This document shows positions 6,319 to 14,831 of a stretch of 32,610 nucleotides of DNA, piece by piece. Where the stretch lies: contig JADHXE010000015.1 of assembly GCA_016783125.1 (NCBI GenBank), positions 1 through 32,610 of the forward strand. The letters are read 5' to 3'. The notes beneath the pieces were generated by a model. It saw only the letters and a list, made by a program, of their open reading frames with translations, searched no databases and was not told the origin of the DNA. Position numbers and translations under genes: made by a program. The DNA is from Anaerolineales bacterium. GTDB taxonomy: Bacteria > Chloroflexota > Anaerolineae > Anaerolineales > UBA11858. Every line of letters begins with the position of its first letter. The first letter of the stretch is position 1.

Positions 6319-9300
6319 ATGCCTCGGATCGAAGACCAACACAAACAAGAGATCAAACAGCAAATCTGGCTCAAGATTCAGCAGAACCAGGGCATCCGCA
6401 CCGCGGAGATAGCCGATCAACTCAAGCTGGACCGCCGCAGAGTGCAAAATTACCTGGCAGAATTGCGGGACGAGGGCAAGATCGAGCAGGAAGGTTGGGG
6501 TTGGTTGTCCCTGGAGTTTCGCGGGCCGCGCCTGTATCGCTTCGAGCTTTCGCCGGAAGAGGTGATCACCCTGTACCTGGGCGCCCGCCTGCTGGTGAAG
6601 CAGCATGACCAGCGCAACGAACCCGCCGAGACTGCTTTACGCAAACTGGCAACCGTCCTGCGCTCCGACGCCCCCATCGGCCAGGAGATCGAACGGGCAG
6701 CCGACGAACTGGCCCAACGTGAGGAAGACCACGAATACCAATCAATCTTCCGCAAGATTGCCCAGGCTTACGCTTACCGCAAGAAGCTCAAGCTGGTATA
6801 CAAACCGCCAGGGAGCAATCCATTCCCCACCGTTTTTTCTGTCTACCTGATCGAACCCTCCCTGGTGGGGGCAGCGACCTATATCATCGGCCACAGCAGC
6901 AATGTGGATGCGGTGCGCGAATACAAGCTGGGGCGCATCCAGTCGGCGGAATTGACGGACGAAAATTGCACCATCCCCCCTGAATACCAGGGATTGGAAG
7001 TGATGCGCCACGCCTGGTCGGTGATCGGCGGGGAGGCCAAAATAGAGGTCGTGCTGCGCTTCAGCCCAAAGGTACGCGAACGCGTCCTGGAAACCCGCTG
7101 GCACCCTTCGCAGGAGACCAAAGACGACCCCGAAAAAACCGGCTGGCTGCGCTGGCAGGTGAAAGTGCCCAGCACGCTGGATATGCTCCCCTGGATCCGC
7201 GGCTGGGGGGCGGATTGCGAGGTGGTGGGGCCGGAGGGGTTGCGCGAGAAATTGGAGACAGAAGCCAAACGGCTAATGCATCGATATAACATCGCTTCTC
7301 CAAAAACTACAGAACCCCAACAACGCCTGTTGCGTTGCTGGGGGAAGACCGGTAAACACGAACTGGATTTTCACCCGGCCCTGTTCCACATGCTTGATGT
7401 TGGGCATACCGCGTACCATCTGTTAAGCGCACCGGCCTCTCCCCGCTGGCGGAAAGCACTGGTGCGAGCATTCAACACCGACGATGAGACGTTAGTCTAT
7501 TGGTTGCCGTGGCTCATCGCGTTACACGACATTGGTAAAATCTCTGTTCCCTTCCAGGCGCAAAACGCATCCCAAAAAGCACGGCTGGAGCGGGAAGGTT
7601 TTGAATTCGGAGCATGGAAACCCAAAGACAAAATCCATCACACGGACATGGGGAGGCTATTCCTCAAATATGAGTATGACGAGGCGGACTTACCCCCCTG
7701 GCCGCAGCGGAACTGGCTTCGCCGGGCCTGGCTGGAGATGGTTGGCGGGCACCACGGCACTTTCCCGGGGCTACGGCAAGAGGGGGACTCCCTCTCCCGA
7801 AGCCGGAAACACATGAGAAGCCTGCAAGTGCCAGAAGAATGGGCGCAGCTACGCCAGCGTGCAGACCAACTTCTCCGCACGTTTTTCTTGTCCGCCACGC
7901 CTGTCCAATGGCCTGAACCCCAAAACGTATCAGTTGCGATTATGGCCTTAACCGGCTTTACAATTCTCTGTGATTGGTTGGGGTCCGACGAGCGGTACTT
8001 CATGCCGCATTCAGACACTGACCTGTTGGACTACGTTGCCCATAGCCGCCAACAGGCGCGTGAGGCTGTAACAAAAGCCGGGTTCTTTCAACCGAGCCAA
8101 AGTACTGCTCCCGCCAAATTCGAGGAATTATTTCCAGACCGTACACCTCCCCGCCCATTGCAACAGGCCATAGACGAAATCCCAGAGGAAATCCTGCAAC
8201 AGCCCTGTCTTGCCATCATCGAAGCACCCACCGGCGAAGGCAAGACCGAAGCCGCCCTCGCTCTGGCACACCGCGTTGCCCAACATAGCGGCACGGATGC
8301 CCTCTACTGCGCGTTGCCTACTATGGCTACCAGCAACCAGATGTTTAAGCGAGTGCAAACCCATCTATACCAGCGCTTGGGGCTGCCCACCCAGGCCAAA
8401 TTGGTTCACGGGCAGGCATTTCTCATGGAAGATGATCTGCGCCTGAAACCGCTTGGAGATGCTGAAAAAGGACCACACCCATCACTAGAATGGTTTGGGC
8501 CAAAAAAGAAAGCCTTGTTAGCCCCTTTTGGAGTAGGTACGGTAGATCAGGCCGAACTTGCCGCACTCAACGTGCGCCACAACGCCTTGCGGTTAATTGG
8601 ACTGGCCGGGAAAGTCGTCATCCTGGACGAAGTTCACGCTTACGACACCTATATGACCACCATCATCGAACAAATGCTGCGCTGGCTCTCCGCGTTGGGC
8701 AGCACGGTCATATTGCTCTCAGCCACCCTGCCCCAATCCCGCCGGACTGCTCTGGCGAAGGCTTACGGTGCCCCTTTTGAGACCTGTTCTGATCAGGAAC
8801 GCGACTATCCCAGCTTGTGGATTGGTGGTCAAAACGGAAGCCATCACGCCCTGCCCGAAGCTTACAAACTACAACAGGTCTTTCAACTTAAGCACCTGCA
8901 CATTCCCCACGAAGACGCGGCAGAAAAAGCCCGATGGCTGTTGAACGCAGTCGCGGAGGGAGGCTGTGCGTGCTGGATCACCAACACAGTGGATCGGGCG
9001 CAAAAACTTTATGAGGCCGTCACGCAAGCTGATCCAACGCTCACAGCATACCTGCTCCATGCCCGTTTTCCCCTCGAAGAACGCCAAAAACTTGAGGAAG
9101 ATATTACTACTCTCTTTGGACCCGGGGGTGCGCGTCCGCAACGCAGCGTCGTTATCGGCACACAGGTGTTGGAGCAAAGTCTGGATTTGGATTTCGACGT
9201 GATGGTTTCCGACCTGGCTCCTATAGACTTGCTCTTACAGCGCATGGGACGCGTGCATCGCCATGATAATTCTCGCCCGGAGGCGCACCAAGTTCCAACC

Positions 9301-9999
9301 TTGTGGGTCAACAGTGAACCCGATCTCGCAGACGATAACCGGGTACTGATGGGCGCAGACCGTTTTTATCACGAATACATCCTGCAAAAAACCTGGCAGG
9401 CTATCACCGGGAAAAATGTAATCCGGCTGCCGGATTACTACCGGCCCCTGGTGGAGGCGGTATACGCGCCTGGCGTGCCTGATGCAGGCGATCCCATGCA
9501 GGAAGCGTGGGATAAGCTGCAGAAACATGAAACCCTCGCTCGCGGCAAAGCCCGGCAATATCTTTTGCCTGCGCCCGACCCTCGGCGGCCTTTTTGTTAC
9601 TCCAGCCAGGTGACTTTCGAAGAAGACGACAACAGTGCGGCCTGGTTCGTCGCCCAAACCCGTCTGGGTGCAGAGAGCGTGACCATACTCCCCCTGGTGC
9701 GAGAAGGTGACAAAGCCAGATTGTATCCTCTGGATGAATGGGTAGACCTGACAACCGCGCCCGCGCGGCAGACCGCCTTGCGCCTGCTCCGCCGCACCTT
9801 GCGTCTCAGCCAGTACAATGCAGTAGCTTATTTCCGCGAACAGGGCAGCCCAACAGAAACCCTATTTCAAGACTCATCTCTGCTAAAATCTATCTATCCA
9901 TTGTGGCTGAAAAATGGTGCAACTGAAATCCCTGCCGGAGAGAGAACAATAAAATTGACACTGGACCCTGATTTAGGGTTGGTGATTGACAAATCGTAA
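6319..9999 (+). CDS. cas3: HTH-WYL-WCX regulator fused to type I-E Cas3 nuclease-helicase (1226 aa)
   Basis: One uninterrupted frame. Residues 1-65 form a winged helix (IRTAEIADQLKLDRRRVQNY); about 137-222 a WYL domain (ATYIIGHSS at 186-194, YKLGRIQSAEL at 202-212); about 239-322 the WCX extension. From about 338 a standard Cas3 begins: WGKTG (341-345), HPALFHMLDVGH (352-363), LHDIGK with His403-Asp404, GGHHGTFPG (476-484), Walker A APTGEGKT (636-643), DEVH (770-773), SAT (801-803), GTQVLEQSLDLDFD (947-960) and QRMGRVHRH (974-982). All nuclease and helicase motifs look intact. Cas3 is recruited by Cascade to unwind and degrade target DNA. The start has AAGGAAGGG 3 bases upstream. Met320 (7276) could restart a bare Cas3 but has no ribosome site. 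The fusion joint (about 323-338) is nearly linker-free. Confidence 0.93.
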   Translation: MPRIEDQHKQEIKQQIWLKIQQNQGIRTAEIADQLKLDRRRVQNYLAELRDEGKIEQEGWGWLSLEFRGPRLYRFELSPEEVITLYLGARLLVKQHDQRNEPAETALRKLATVLRSDAPIGQEIERAADELAQREEDHEYQSIFRKIAQAYAYRKKLKLVYKPPGSNPFPTVFSVYLIEPSLVGAATYIIGHSSNVDAVREYKLGRIQSAELTDENCTIPPEYQGLEVMRHAWSVIGGEAKIEVVLRFSPKVRERVLETRWHPSQETKDDPEKTGWLRWQVKVPSTLDMLPWIRGWGADCEVVGPEGLREKLETEAKRLMHRYNIASPKTTEPQQRLLRCWGKTGKHELDFHPALFHMLDVGHTAYHLLSAPASPRWRKALVRAFNTDDETLVYWLPWLIALHDIGKISVPFQAQNASQKARLEREGFEFGAWKPKDKIHHTDMGRLFLKYEYDEADLPPWPQRNWLRRAWLEMVGGHHGTFPGLRQEGDSLSRSRKHMRSLQVPEEWAQLRQRADQLLRTFFLSATPVQWPEPQNVSVAIMALTGFTILCDWLGSDERYFMPHSDTDLLDYVAHSRQQAREAVTKAGFFQPSQSTAPAKFEELFPDRTPPRPLQQAIDEIPEEILQQPCLAIIEAPTGEGKTEAALALAHRVAQHSGTDALYCALPTMATSNQMFKRVQTHLYQRLGLPTQAKLVHGQAFLMEDDLRLKPLGDAEKGPHPSLEWFGPKKKALLAPFGVGTVDQAELAALNVRHNALRLIGLAGKVVILDEVHAYDTYMTTIIEQMLRWLSALGSTVILLSATLPQSRRTALAKAYGAPFETCSDQERDYPSLWIGGQNGSHHALPEAYKLQQVFQLKHLHIPHEDAAEKARWLLNAVAEGGCACWITNTVDRAQKLYEAVTQADPTLTAYLLHARFPLEERQKLEEDITTLFGPGGARPQRSVVIGTQVLEQSLDLDFDVMVSDLAPIDLLLQRMGRVHRHDNSRPEAHQVPTLWVNSEPDLADDNRVLMGADRFYHEYILQKTWQAITGKNVIRLPDYYRPLVEAVYAPGVPDAGDPMQEAWDKLQKHETLARGKARQYLLPAPDPRRPFCYSSQVTFEEDDNSAAWFVAQTRLGAESVTILPLVREGDKARLYPLDEWVDLTTAPARQTALRLLRRTLRLSQYNAVAYFREQGSPTETLFQDSSLLKSIYPLWLKNGATEIPAGERTIKLTLDPDLGLVIDKS

Positions 10000-10007
10000 T
10001 GCGAAGA

Positions 10008-10034
10008 TGACAGTCACTTCCGCAGTGACTGTCA
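10008..10034 (+). repeat. 11-bp hairpin between cas3 and cse1
   Basis: TGACAGTCACT (10008-10018) pairs perfectly with AGTGACTGTCA (10024-10034) over a 5-base loop, 9 bases after the cas3 stop. No T run follows, so it is more likely an RNA-processing or partial-termination structure inside the polycistronic message than a terminator. Confidence 0.65.
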
Positions 10035-10056
10035 CCGGGTAAAAAGGAGAACACGT

Positions 10057-11625
10057 ATGGAAAAACCCTCTTTCAACCTTTGGACGGAGCCATGGGTCAC
10101 GGTCGAACGGGATGACGGCAGCACAGACACGCTCAGCCTGCAAGACGCGCTGCTGCAAGCCCACCGGCTGCGTGCCCTGTATGACCCTTCGCCCCTGGTG
10201 GTGGTGGGCGTTCACCGGCTGCTGACTGCCATCTTGCAGGATACTTTCTCCCCACAATATGAAGAAGACCTGGCGGACATCTGGCACACCGGGCAATTTA
10301 CTGAAGAAACCATCCTGCAATTTGGGGAGCAATATGCCCATCGCTTTGACCTGTTCTCAGAGACCGAGCCGTTTATGCAGAGCGCGGATTTGCCTTTGCA
10401 GTCACGCAAACAGGATAAGAGCAAACTCAAAAGCGTTGCCTATCTTTTCCAAGAGATTCCTGCTGCAACTGCTGTCGCGCACTACCGGCACGGAAATGAG
10501 AATGATTATATTCTGAGTCCTGCTAGCGCAGCAAAGGGGCTGGTGATGATTCCGGCTTTTGCAACTTCGGGTGGTGCCGGGATTAGGCCCTCGATAAATG
10601 GTGTTCCCCCGATTTATATCCTCCCTGGCGGAAACACCCTGTTCGAACACCTGACAACTTCGCTCATAACACCCCATTACCAACCTCGGGTGCGTGACAA
10701 GCAAAATGATTTGGTGTGGTGGCGGCGAGAACCCATTGTAGAACATAAAAAAGAATGGGGATCAATCGGATATTTGCACAGCCTGACATTCCCTGCCCGG
10801 CGGGTGCGGTTGCACCCTGAACGAGGCCCAGTTCATTGTTCCAGGTCTGGAGAGAATTCGCCGTGGGGTGTACGCACAATGACCTTTCAAATGGGCGAAA
10901 GCCGTCCAAAAGATGCCGCTTTCTGGTTTGATCCTTTTGCAGCTTATCGTTTACCGGACGATAAAGCCAAGAAAAAACAACCACCAACTCCTATCCGGCC
11001 TGTGGCAGGGCGAGTGTTGTGGCGGGAGTACGCAGGGTTGTTTTTGCAGAACCAAAAGAGCAACACTCGACAGCCAGATGTTTTACGGCAGATAGCATAC
11101 CTGAGTGCGGAACACGATATTGCCAGTGATGGCGTTGATTATCCTTTCCGTTGCGTTGGTATCCGTACTGATATGAAAGCTAAAATCTTTGAATGGGTTG
11201 ATATTGGTTTCGACGTGTCTCCCAAAATCATACGCGATCCACAAGCAGGGTGGATGGTACAAGAAGCGATTGATTTTGCTGTCAAAGGCGAGAAAATTAT
11301 TAAGCAAGTCTTCCGCAGCGTTTTTGGCGGCCCGTCGGCTAAGAATGAACGCTACAAACGCAGCAAAGCTCAGATGGCAACGGATTACTGGCGTACCCTA
11401 TCCCCGTATTTTTATCAATATATTGTGGGTATGGGCGAGGTTGCCCAACGAGAAGATCATCAAATCCAATGGGTAGATATTGTTGTAAATGCCGGGCTGG
11501 AAGTTTTTCGACAGGTAGCTGCTAACCTCGGAGACAGCGCGGCTGCGCTCCACCTGCGAGTGGAAGGTGAAGCCTTTTGCCGTGCCCGTTTGTACAAAGC
11601 CCGAAATAAACAAAAAGGAGAATGA
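10057..11625 (+). CDS. casA: Cascade large subunit Cse1/Cas8e
   Basis: A 522-residue large subunit of the type I-E Cascade complex, which recognises the PAM and recruits Cas3. The start MEKPSFNLWTEPWVTVERDD, the SLQDALLQAHRLRALYDPSP segment and LVVVGVHRLLTAILQDTF match the N-terminal half of the Cse1 family; the C-terminal half (from about 380) is helical, as expected for the four-helix bundle. AAGGAG lies about 8 bases before the ATG. It follows cas3 by 57 bases and is 3 bases from cse2, so it is part of one operon. Length is normal for the family. Confidence 0.9.
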   Translation: MEKPSFNLWTEPWVTVERDDGSTDTLSLQDALLQAHRLRALYDPSPLVVVGVHRLLTAILQDTFSPQYEEDLADIWHTGQFTEETILQFGEQYAHRFDLFSETEPFMQSADLPLQSRKQDKSKLKSVAYLFQEIPAATAVAHYRHGNENDYILSPASAAKGLVMIPAFATSGGAGIRPSINGVPPIYILPGGNTLFEHLTTSLITPHYQPRVRDKQNDLVWWRREPIVEHKKEWGSIGYLHSLTFPARRVRLHPERGPVHCSRSGENSPWGVRTMTFQMGESRPKDAAFWFDPFAAYRLPDDKAKKKQPPTPIRPVAGRVLWREYAGLFLQNQKSNTRQPDVLRQIAYLSAEHDIASDGVDYPFRCVGIRTDMKAKIFEWVDIGFDVSPKIIRDPQAGWMVQEAIDFAVKGEKIIKQVFRSVFGGPSAKNERYKRSKAQMATDYWRTLSPYFYQYIVGMGEVAQREDHQIQWVDIVVNAGLEVFRQVAANLGDSAAALHLRVEGEAFCRARLYKARNKQKGE

Positions 11626-11628
11626 CCT

Positions 11629-12099
11629 ATGAAACAACCAGACGAACGCATCACCAAATTCATTGCAACTCTGGAAAAACTCGACCCAGGCGAGCGCGCC
11701 CGCCTCAAACGCAACGCGGGCAAACGCCTGGATGAAGCCCGCAGCCTGGGACTGTTCTACCGCATTTTGCCGTATGGCGTGCCCCGTTACCAGGAAGAAA
11801 TGTACTTCCTAGTCGCTACCCTGTACCCGTTGGCCGAAGGCTGTGGAGAGAAAATTTTTGGCGCATCCATGCGGCGTGCGCGGGATAGCCAAAACGAAAA
11901 AGGGCTGAACCGGCGCATGGAAGTCTTGTTGGACACCGATGAACGGCAGCTTCCCTTCCGGCTGCGCCAGGCCGTGCGCTACCTGTATTCAAAACGTGTG
12001 CCTGTCAACTGGCCCTGTTTGCTACGCGACTTGCTGCAATGGAACGCGCCTAAACGTTACATTCAACAAGCCTGGGCACGGGCTTATTTCGCCAAATAA
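11629..12099 (+). CDS. casB: Cascade small subunit Cse2/Cas11e
   Basis: A 156-residue, Arg-rich helical protein. The GERARLKRNAGKRLDEARSL segment and the late RQAVRYLYSKRVPVNWPCLL block followed by LLQWN are typical of Cse2, which dimerises along the belly of Cascade and holds the displaced DNA strand. It starts 3 bases after the cse1 stop, with AAAAGGAG in the end of cse1 as ribosome site. Length agrees with the family. Confidence 0.88.
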   Translation: MKQPDERITKFIATLEKLDPGERARLKRNAGKRLDEARSLGLFYRILPYGVPRYQEEMYFLVATLYPLAEGCGEKIFGASMRRARDSQNEKGLNRRMEVLLDTDERQLPFRLRQAVRYLYSKRVPVNWPCLLRDLLQWNAPKRYIQQAWARAYFAK

Positions 12100-12130
12100 G
12101 GAACACGGTTGCTAGTAGCAACCGTGTTCC
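12100..12130 (+). repeat. 14-bp perfect hairpin between cse2 and cas7e
   Basis: GGAACACGGTTGCT (12100-12113) and AGCAACCGTGTTCC (12117-12130) form a perfect stem with a 3-base loop directly after the cse2 stop. No T run follows. It would cap the 5' end of a cas7-cas5 message if the polycistron is cut here, which fits the need for about six Cas7 per complex; this is inference. Confidence 0.7.
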
Positions 12131-12178
12131 TAAAGGATGAAAACATATTTCTCAAAATTACAACAAGGAGACCAAATC

Positions 12179-13291
12179 ATGTTAATCCAAATCCACATCT
12201 TGCAAAACTATGCCCCTTCCAACCTGAACCGGGACGACACTGGCTCCCCAAAAGATGCCTTCTTCGGCGGCTTGAAGCGCGGCCGCGTTTCCAGCCAGTG
12301 CATCAAGCGTAGCATCCGCCACTCCGAAATTTTTAAGGAAGCCTTCCAAGCACGAAACTTACTGGCTTCCCGCACCAAACGACTGCCGGGCATGATTGAC
12401 GAGGAACTAAAAGCAATGGAGGTAGACGAAGAAATACGCGCCGCCATCGTCGCCCGCATTCCCGAAATCGGGCGCGAATCCGGAAAAGGGGGTGGGACGA
12501 AAACCGAAGAGGGCGAAATTGAGACCAAACAACTGATCTTCATCAGCCCCAATGAACGCCGCCCCCTGGCAGAGAAACTTCTGGCAACTTATCAAGAAAA
12601 AGGTGCGAAGAATTGGCCTAAAGTGAAAATTGGCGACCTTACAAAAGCGCTAGGCGCAAGTGTGCCGCGCTCCGTAGATGTTTCCATGTTTGGCCGCATG
12701 ACCACCTCCGCGGCTTTTGAAGATGTGCAGGCTGCCGTGCAGGTTGCTCACAGCTTGACCACCAGCGCGGTGGAAACCGAGTTCGATTACTTCACAGCCG
12801 TAGACGACATTTCCGGGGAATCAGGCGCAGGCATGATCGGCGATGTGGAATTCAACAGTGCCACCCATTACAAATACTTCAACATCCACTGGGAAGAGTT
12901 GGTCAAAAACCTGGGTGACGATAAAGGCATTGCCAAAGAAGCGGTGCTGGCCCTGATAGAAGCCGCGGCTACTGCCCAACCAAGCGGCAAGCAAAACAGC
13001 TTCGCCGCCCACAACCTGCCTGACCTGATTTTGATTGAAGTCAGCAAACGTAATCTGCCGGTGAGTTACGCCAACGCTTTTCTCAAGCCGGTTCGCCAGA
13101 CTTACGATAAATCTTTGATGGATGTCTCGGTCGCGGCTCTGGATGATTACGCCAAACGCCTGCACAAGGTCTACGGGGTGAATGGATTACATGCCTATGT
13201 TGCAGTAGGCGAACACGACATCACTGGAGCGGACGGACAGGAAAGTCTGGTCGACTTAGAAGCCTGGCTCGCGGCACAATTGCCAGCGTAA
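12179..13291 (+). CDS. casC: Cascade backbone subunit Cas7e (Cse4)
   Basis: A 370-residue Cas7e that coats the crRNA spacer as a helical backbone. The start MLIQIHILQNYAPSNLNRDD, then PKDAFFGGLKRGRVSSQCIK, is the family signature. The central DVSMFGRM and AVQVAHSLTTSAVETEFDYF segment, and SGAGMIGDVEFNSATHYKYF, are also characteristic. The ATG at 12179 has AAGGAG 8 bases upstream; an in-frame ATG at 12137 would add 14 residues that the family lacks. A strong hairpin precedes it at 12100. Confidence 0.93.
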   Translation: MLIQIHILQNYAPSNLNRDDTGSPKDAFFGGLKRGRVSSQCIKRSIRHSEIFKEAFQARNLLASRTKRLPGMIDEELKAMEVDEEIRAAIVARIPEIGRESGKGGGTKTEEGEIETKQLIFISPNERRPLAEKLLATYQEKGAKNWPKVKIGDLTKALGASVPRSVDVSMFGRMTTSAAFEDVQAAVQVAHSLTTSAVETEFDYFTAVDDISGESGAGMIGDVEFNSATHYKYFNIHWEELVKNLGDDKGIAKEAVLALIEAAATAQPSGKQNSFAAHNLPDLILIEVSKRNLPVSYANAFLKPVRQTYDKSLMDVSVAALDDYAKRLHKVYGVNGLHAYVAVGEHDITGADGQESLVDLEAWLAAQLPA

Positions 13292-13309
13292 CCCCAATCA
13301 GAGGTTGAT

Positions 13310-14041
13310 ATGTCAAACACCCTTTTCCTCCGTCTCGAAGGTCCCTTGCAATCCTGGGGGGAGCGCGGGCGATGGAGCCAGCGAGACACGGCTCCCGAAC
13401 CCACCAAATCTGGCATCGTTGGCTTACTAGCCTGCACGTTGGGGCTGCAAGCTGATGAAGACCTTACCCAGCTCTCCCGGCAAATCCAACTCGGCGTGCG
13501 CTGCGACCGCTCCGGCGTGTCCTACACCGACTATCACACAATTGGTGGCGGGTACGATACCCCCCAACTGCTCACCGCCGCGGGAAAACTGAAGTACACC
13601 CCAGGTAACGAACCTCACACTGAACTCACCTACCGGGAATACCTGCACGATGCCTCGTTCTTAGCAGCGGTGCAGGCCACTCCCGAACTGATCCACCGCC
13701 TAGCAGAGGCCGTGCAAGCCCCATATTGGGTGATCTATCTAGGGCGCAAATCCTGCCCGCCCAGCTGCCCGCTGTATGAAGGAGTTGGGGATTATCCATC
13801 CTTGCAAACCGCTTTACAAGATTGGCCCTGGTATTGCCCGGAAGCCAAAGAAGAAATCCAGGTGAATGCCCGCACCGTCCTCCCTGACCAGCCTGCCGAT
13901 GGGGCCGCGCGCAGGCGACACGAAGTCATTTCTCGTTCCCGCCGAATGTATGGTCCGTACTATACACAGGATATATTGCTCAAAAACATCAATGTAATTC
14001 CCGGCTTTCCACCATTCGCACCAAAATTTCAAGATATTTGA
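13310..14041 (+). CDS. casD: Cascade subunit Cas5e (possibly altered C-terminus)
   Basis: A 243-residue Cas5e that binds the 5' handle of crRNA. It starts LFLRLEGPLQSWGERGRWSQ, then RDTAPEPTKSGIVGLLACTL, the classic RAMP-type N-terminus with the P-T-K-S-G-x-x-G motif. GAGG lies 5 bases before the ATG. The family core runs to RRRHEVISRSRRMYGP (about 201-216). The last 27 residues look foreign, ending at TGA 14039. In the same frame after that stop the sequence reads RRVNTTFIDWPPFITE and stays open to a TGA ending at 14142, which resembles a natural Cas5e end. A 96-base in-frame insertion (about 13958-14053) could explain it. This last point is inference. Confidence 0.88.
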   Translation: MSNTLFLRLEGPLQSWGERGRWSQRDTAPEPTKSGIVGLLACTLGLQADEDLTQLSRQIQLGVRCDRSGVSYTDYHTIGGGYDTPQLLTAAGKLKYTPGNEPHTELTYREYLHDASFLAAVQATPELIHRLAEAVQAPYWVIYLGRKSCPPSCPLYEGVGDYPSLQTALQDWPWYCPEAKEEIQVNARTVLPDQPADGAARRRHEVISRSRRMYGPYYTQDILLKNINVIPGFPPFAPKFQDI

Positions 14042-14164
14042 TACCTTTGCCCCCGCCGGGTGAACACTACTTTTATCGACTGGCCGCCGTTTATCACTGA
14101 AACCTCCGCTGTTTTGGGAACACCTGAAGTCAGAAAGAAATGAGCCGAATTAAATGAACAGCCG

Positions 14165-14506
14165 TTACACATGCAGCCAGGCCCCCAGCCGTCTTTTGAC
14201 CGAAACCATGCGGTGGCTGCTGACCTTGCCCAAACGGGCGTTGATTACCGATGCGTCCACTGTGGCTAGCCGCGCGATGCGTACTACAGAACGCACCTTG
14301 AGACCGGTTTCGGCAAAATCGCGATCTTCCGGTTCGATGATCTCATCGAAATCGGGAACGGCCTGGTGGACTCGTGAAGTGATCAGCGCCAGAAGCACAT
14401 CTTCATGGCGGCCCGGCGCGATGGCAACGACCAGTGCAGGACGCAGTTTGCCAACCTGCAAATCGGTTTGCGGAAAACGAATCAGAACGATATCCCCGGG
14501 TTTCAT
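14165..14506 (-). CDS. PemK/MazF-family endoribonuclease toxin
   Basis: A 113-residue MazF-fold protein. MKPGDIVLIRFPQTDLQVGK, then LRPALVVA, carries the family's G-D-I-v-l-i-x-F-P and K-x-R-P-A-L-V-V motifs, and ALITSRVH, RSVVRIARLATVD and GKVSSHRM the later ones. Such toxins cut mRNA at short sites and are neutralised by the partner protein. Its ATG overlaps the antitoxin TGA by 4 bases (ATGA), so the two are co-translated. The pair lies on the strand opposite to the surrounding cas genes, between cas5e and cas6e, a clear sign of insertion. Cleavage specificity cannot be read from the sequence. Confidence 0.88.
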   Translation of the reverse strand: MKPGDIVLIRFPQTDLQVGKLRPALVVAIAPGRHEDVLLALITSRVHQAVPDFDEIIEPEDRDFAETGLKVRSVVRIARLATVDASVINARLGKVSSHRMVSVKRRLGAWLHV

Positions 14507-14739
14507 GGCCGGTAAACTTCCTGGGCGTCTTTCAGGGTGTATGTCACTTCATCATTTTCCCGAAAGAGTTGCTCCAGGGCCATATCCTGCCATTGCTGGT
14601 CGCTCCAGTCATCATAAAGCGGCGCGATTTTGCGGCGCACCATCAAGAATTGCGCAAAATCTGCGATTTGCTGGACAATATCATCCGGTAAATGGTCAAT
14701 TTGCTGGAGCAACTGCTCGCGAAGCGGGGCTGTTTTCAT
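14503..14739 (-). CDS. Antitoxin partner of the PemK/MazF toxin (DUF2281-like)
   Basis: A 78-residue acidic protein. LREQLLQQIDHLPDDIVQQI, then ADFAQFLMVRRK, is the helix pattern of DUF2281-type antitoxins, followed by a disordered acidic tail (ENDEVTYTLKDAQEVYRP) expected to wrap the toxin. GAGGT lies 6 bases before the ATG at 14739. It is the first gene of the two-gene unit, overlapping the toxin by ATGA. No DNA-binding domain is evident in this small protein. Confidence 0.8.
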   Translation of the reverse strand: MKTAPLREQLLQQIDHLPDDIVQQIADFAQFLMVRRKIAPLYDDWSDQQWQDMALEQLFRENDEVTYTLKDAQEVYRP

Positions 14740-14831
14740 GGTTCTACCTCACAGCTTTCGAATTACGTCATGGATAAAGGTTGATCTTTTTAACATTTCC
14801 ATTTTAACATGTTTTGACTGGAGAACATCCC

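Noticed and set aside
7276-7278. Met320 of the WYL-Cas3 gene as a separate start for a normal Cas3
   Set aside because: No Shine-Dalgarno lies at suitable distance (upstream bases read AGCCAAACGGCT), and the WYL frame flows into Cas3 without a stop.
12137-12178. An earlier start for Cas7e at 12137
   Set aside because: The 14 extra residues are absent from the family, whereas AAGGAG is correctly placed for the ATG at 12179.
14154-14777. A 207-codon plus-strand frame over the toxin-antitoxin region
   Set aside because: It is the antisense shadow of the PemK/MazF pair, whose proteins match known families on the minus strand.
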